Positions 5,249 through 5,321 of a stretch of 5,321 nt of DNA are shown in pieces (position 1 is the first letter of the stretch; each line of letters begins with the position of its first letter). The DNA is taken from contig LVBO01000473.1 of NCBI GenBank assembly GCA_001604435.1, positions 1-5,321 of the forward strand, written 5' to 3'. A program made the translations under genes and the position numbers. The notes beneath the pieces were generated by a model. That model saw only the letters and a list, made by a program, of their open reading frames with translations. It was not told the DNA's origin and did no database searches. The DNA comes from Synergistales bacterium Syner_01 (GTDB lineage Bacteria; Synergistota; Synergistia; Synergistales; Aminobacteriaceae).

Positions 5249-5320
5249 TCACTCTTTCGCAACCGGGTTTTCCGGGGAAGCGGCTTCGTCCGACGCTCCG
5301 TTGCGGGCAGACGACGGCGC
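5249..5320 (-). CDS. Possible C-terminal tail of an unidentified protein (5' end outside window)
   Basis: One minus-strand frame is open from the right edge to a TGA at 5251-5249, giving 23 residues rich in Ala, Ser, Pro, Glu and Asn and ending ENPVAKE. This composition looks like a disordered, acidic C-terminal tail. A weak hairpin and then the hydrolase promoter follow, as expected after a gene end. It is too short to identify, and an open frame of 24 codons in GC-rich DNA can arise by chance. Confidence 0.35.
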   Translation of the reverse strand, partial: APSSARNGASDEAASPENPVAKE

Positions 5321-5321
5321 C

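Overview
The window is a stretch of GC-rich bacterial chromosome with strong G/C bias at third codon positions, tight gene packing and clear Shine-Dalgarno sites (AGGAGG, GGAGG, AAGGGG). The gene mix is a long cytoplasmic-hairpin chemoreceptor, RidA, a KDPG/KDPGal-type aldolase beside a galactonate dehydratase remnant, an EamA transporter, and a PIN/NYN-like nuclease. This would suit a motile anaerobic heterotroph. Synergistota is my best guess at phylum, but no marker gene is present, so the assignment is weak.

Left part (1-1012): the 3' end of a methyl-accepting chemotaxis protein runs off the left edge. It is followed by a possible hairpin terminator and then a very clear symmetric, bidirectional terminator shared with the convergent ridA gene.

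Centre-left (1013-2530): ridA (minus) and an aldolase of the Eda/DgoA family (plus) diverge from a 146-bp intergenic region. In that region the best -10 elements for the two directions overlap. Two bases after the aldolase stop lies the start of a D-galactonate dehydratase-like gene (dgoD, enolase superfamily). It is dead: codon 37 is TGA, and the homology ends after about 111 codons, with the whole catalytic barrel missing. The aldolase was probably the partner of this dehydratase in a DeLey-Doudoroff-type sugar-acid pathway. It carries Ile where KDPG-specific enzymes have Thr, which fits the galacto-configured substrate.

Centre (2530-3660): a 10-TM EamA/DMT-family transporter with its own candidate promoter and Shine-Dalgarno lies directly after the dgoD remnant. 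By chance or history, it is in the same open frame as the remnant.

Right part (3661-5321): a minus-strand two-gene operon encodes an alpha/beta hydrolase (Ser-Asp-His triad intact), then a PIN/NYN-like putative RNase with a C-terminal winged-helix-like segment. The two genes are joined by an ATGA overlap and preceded by an extended -10 promoter. The last 73 bases probably hold the C-terminal tail of another minus-strand gene. I see no RNA gene, insertion sequence, CRISPR array or clear novel system. The most interesting points are the decayed dgoD gene and the hydrolase-nuclease pairing.
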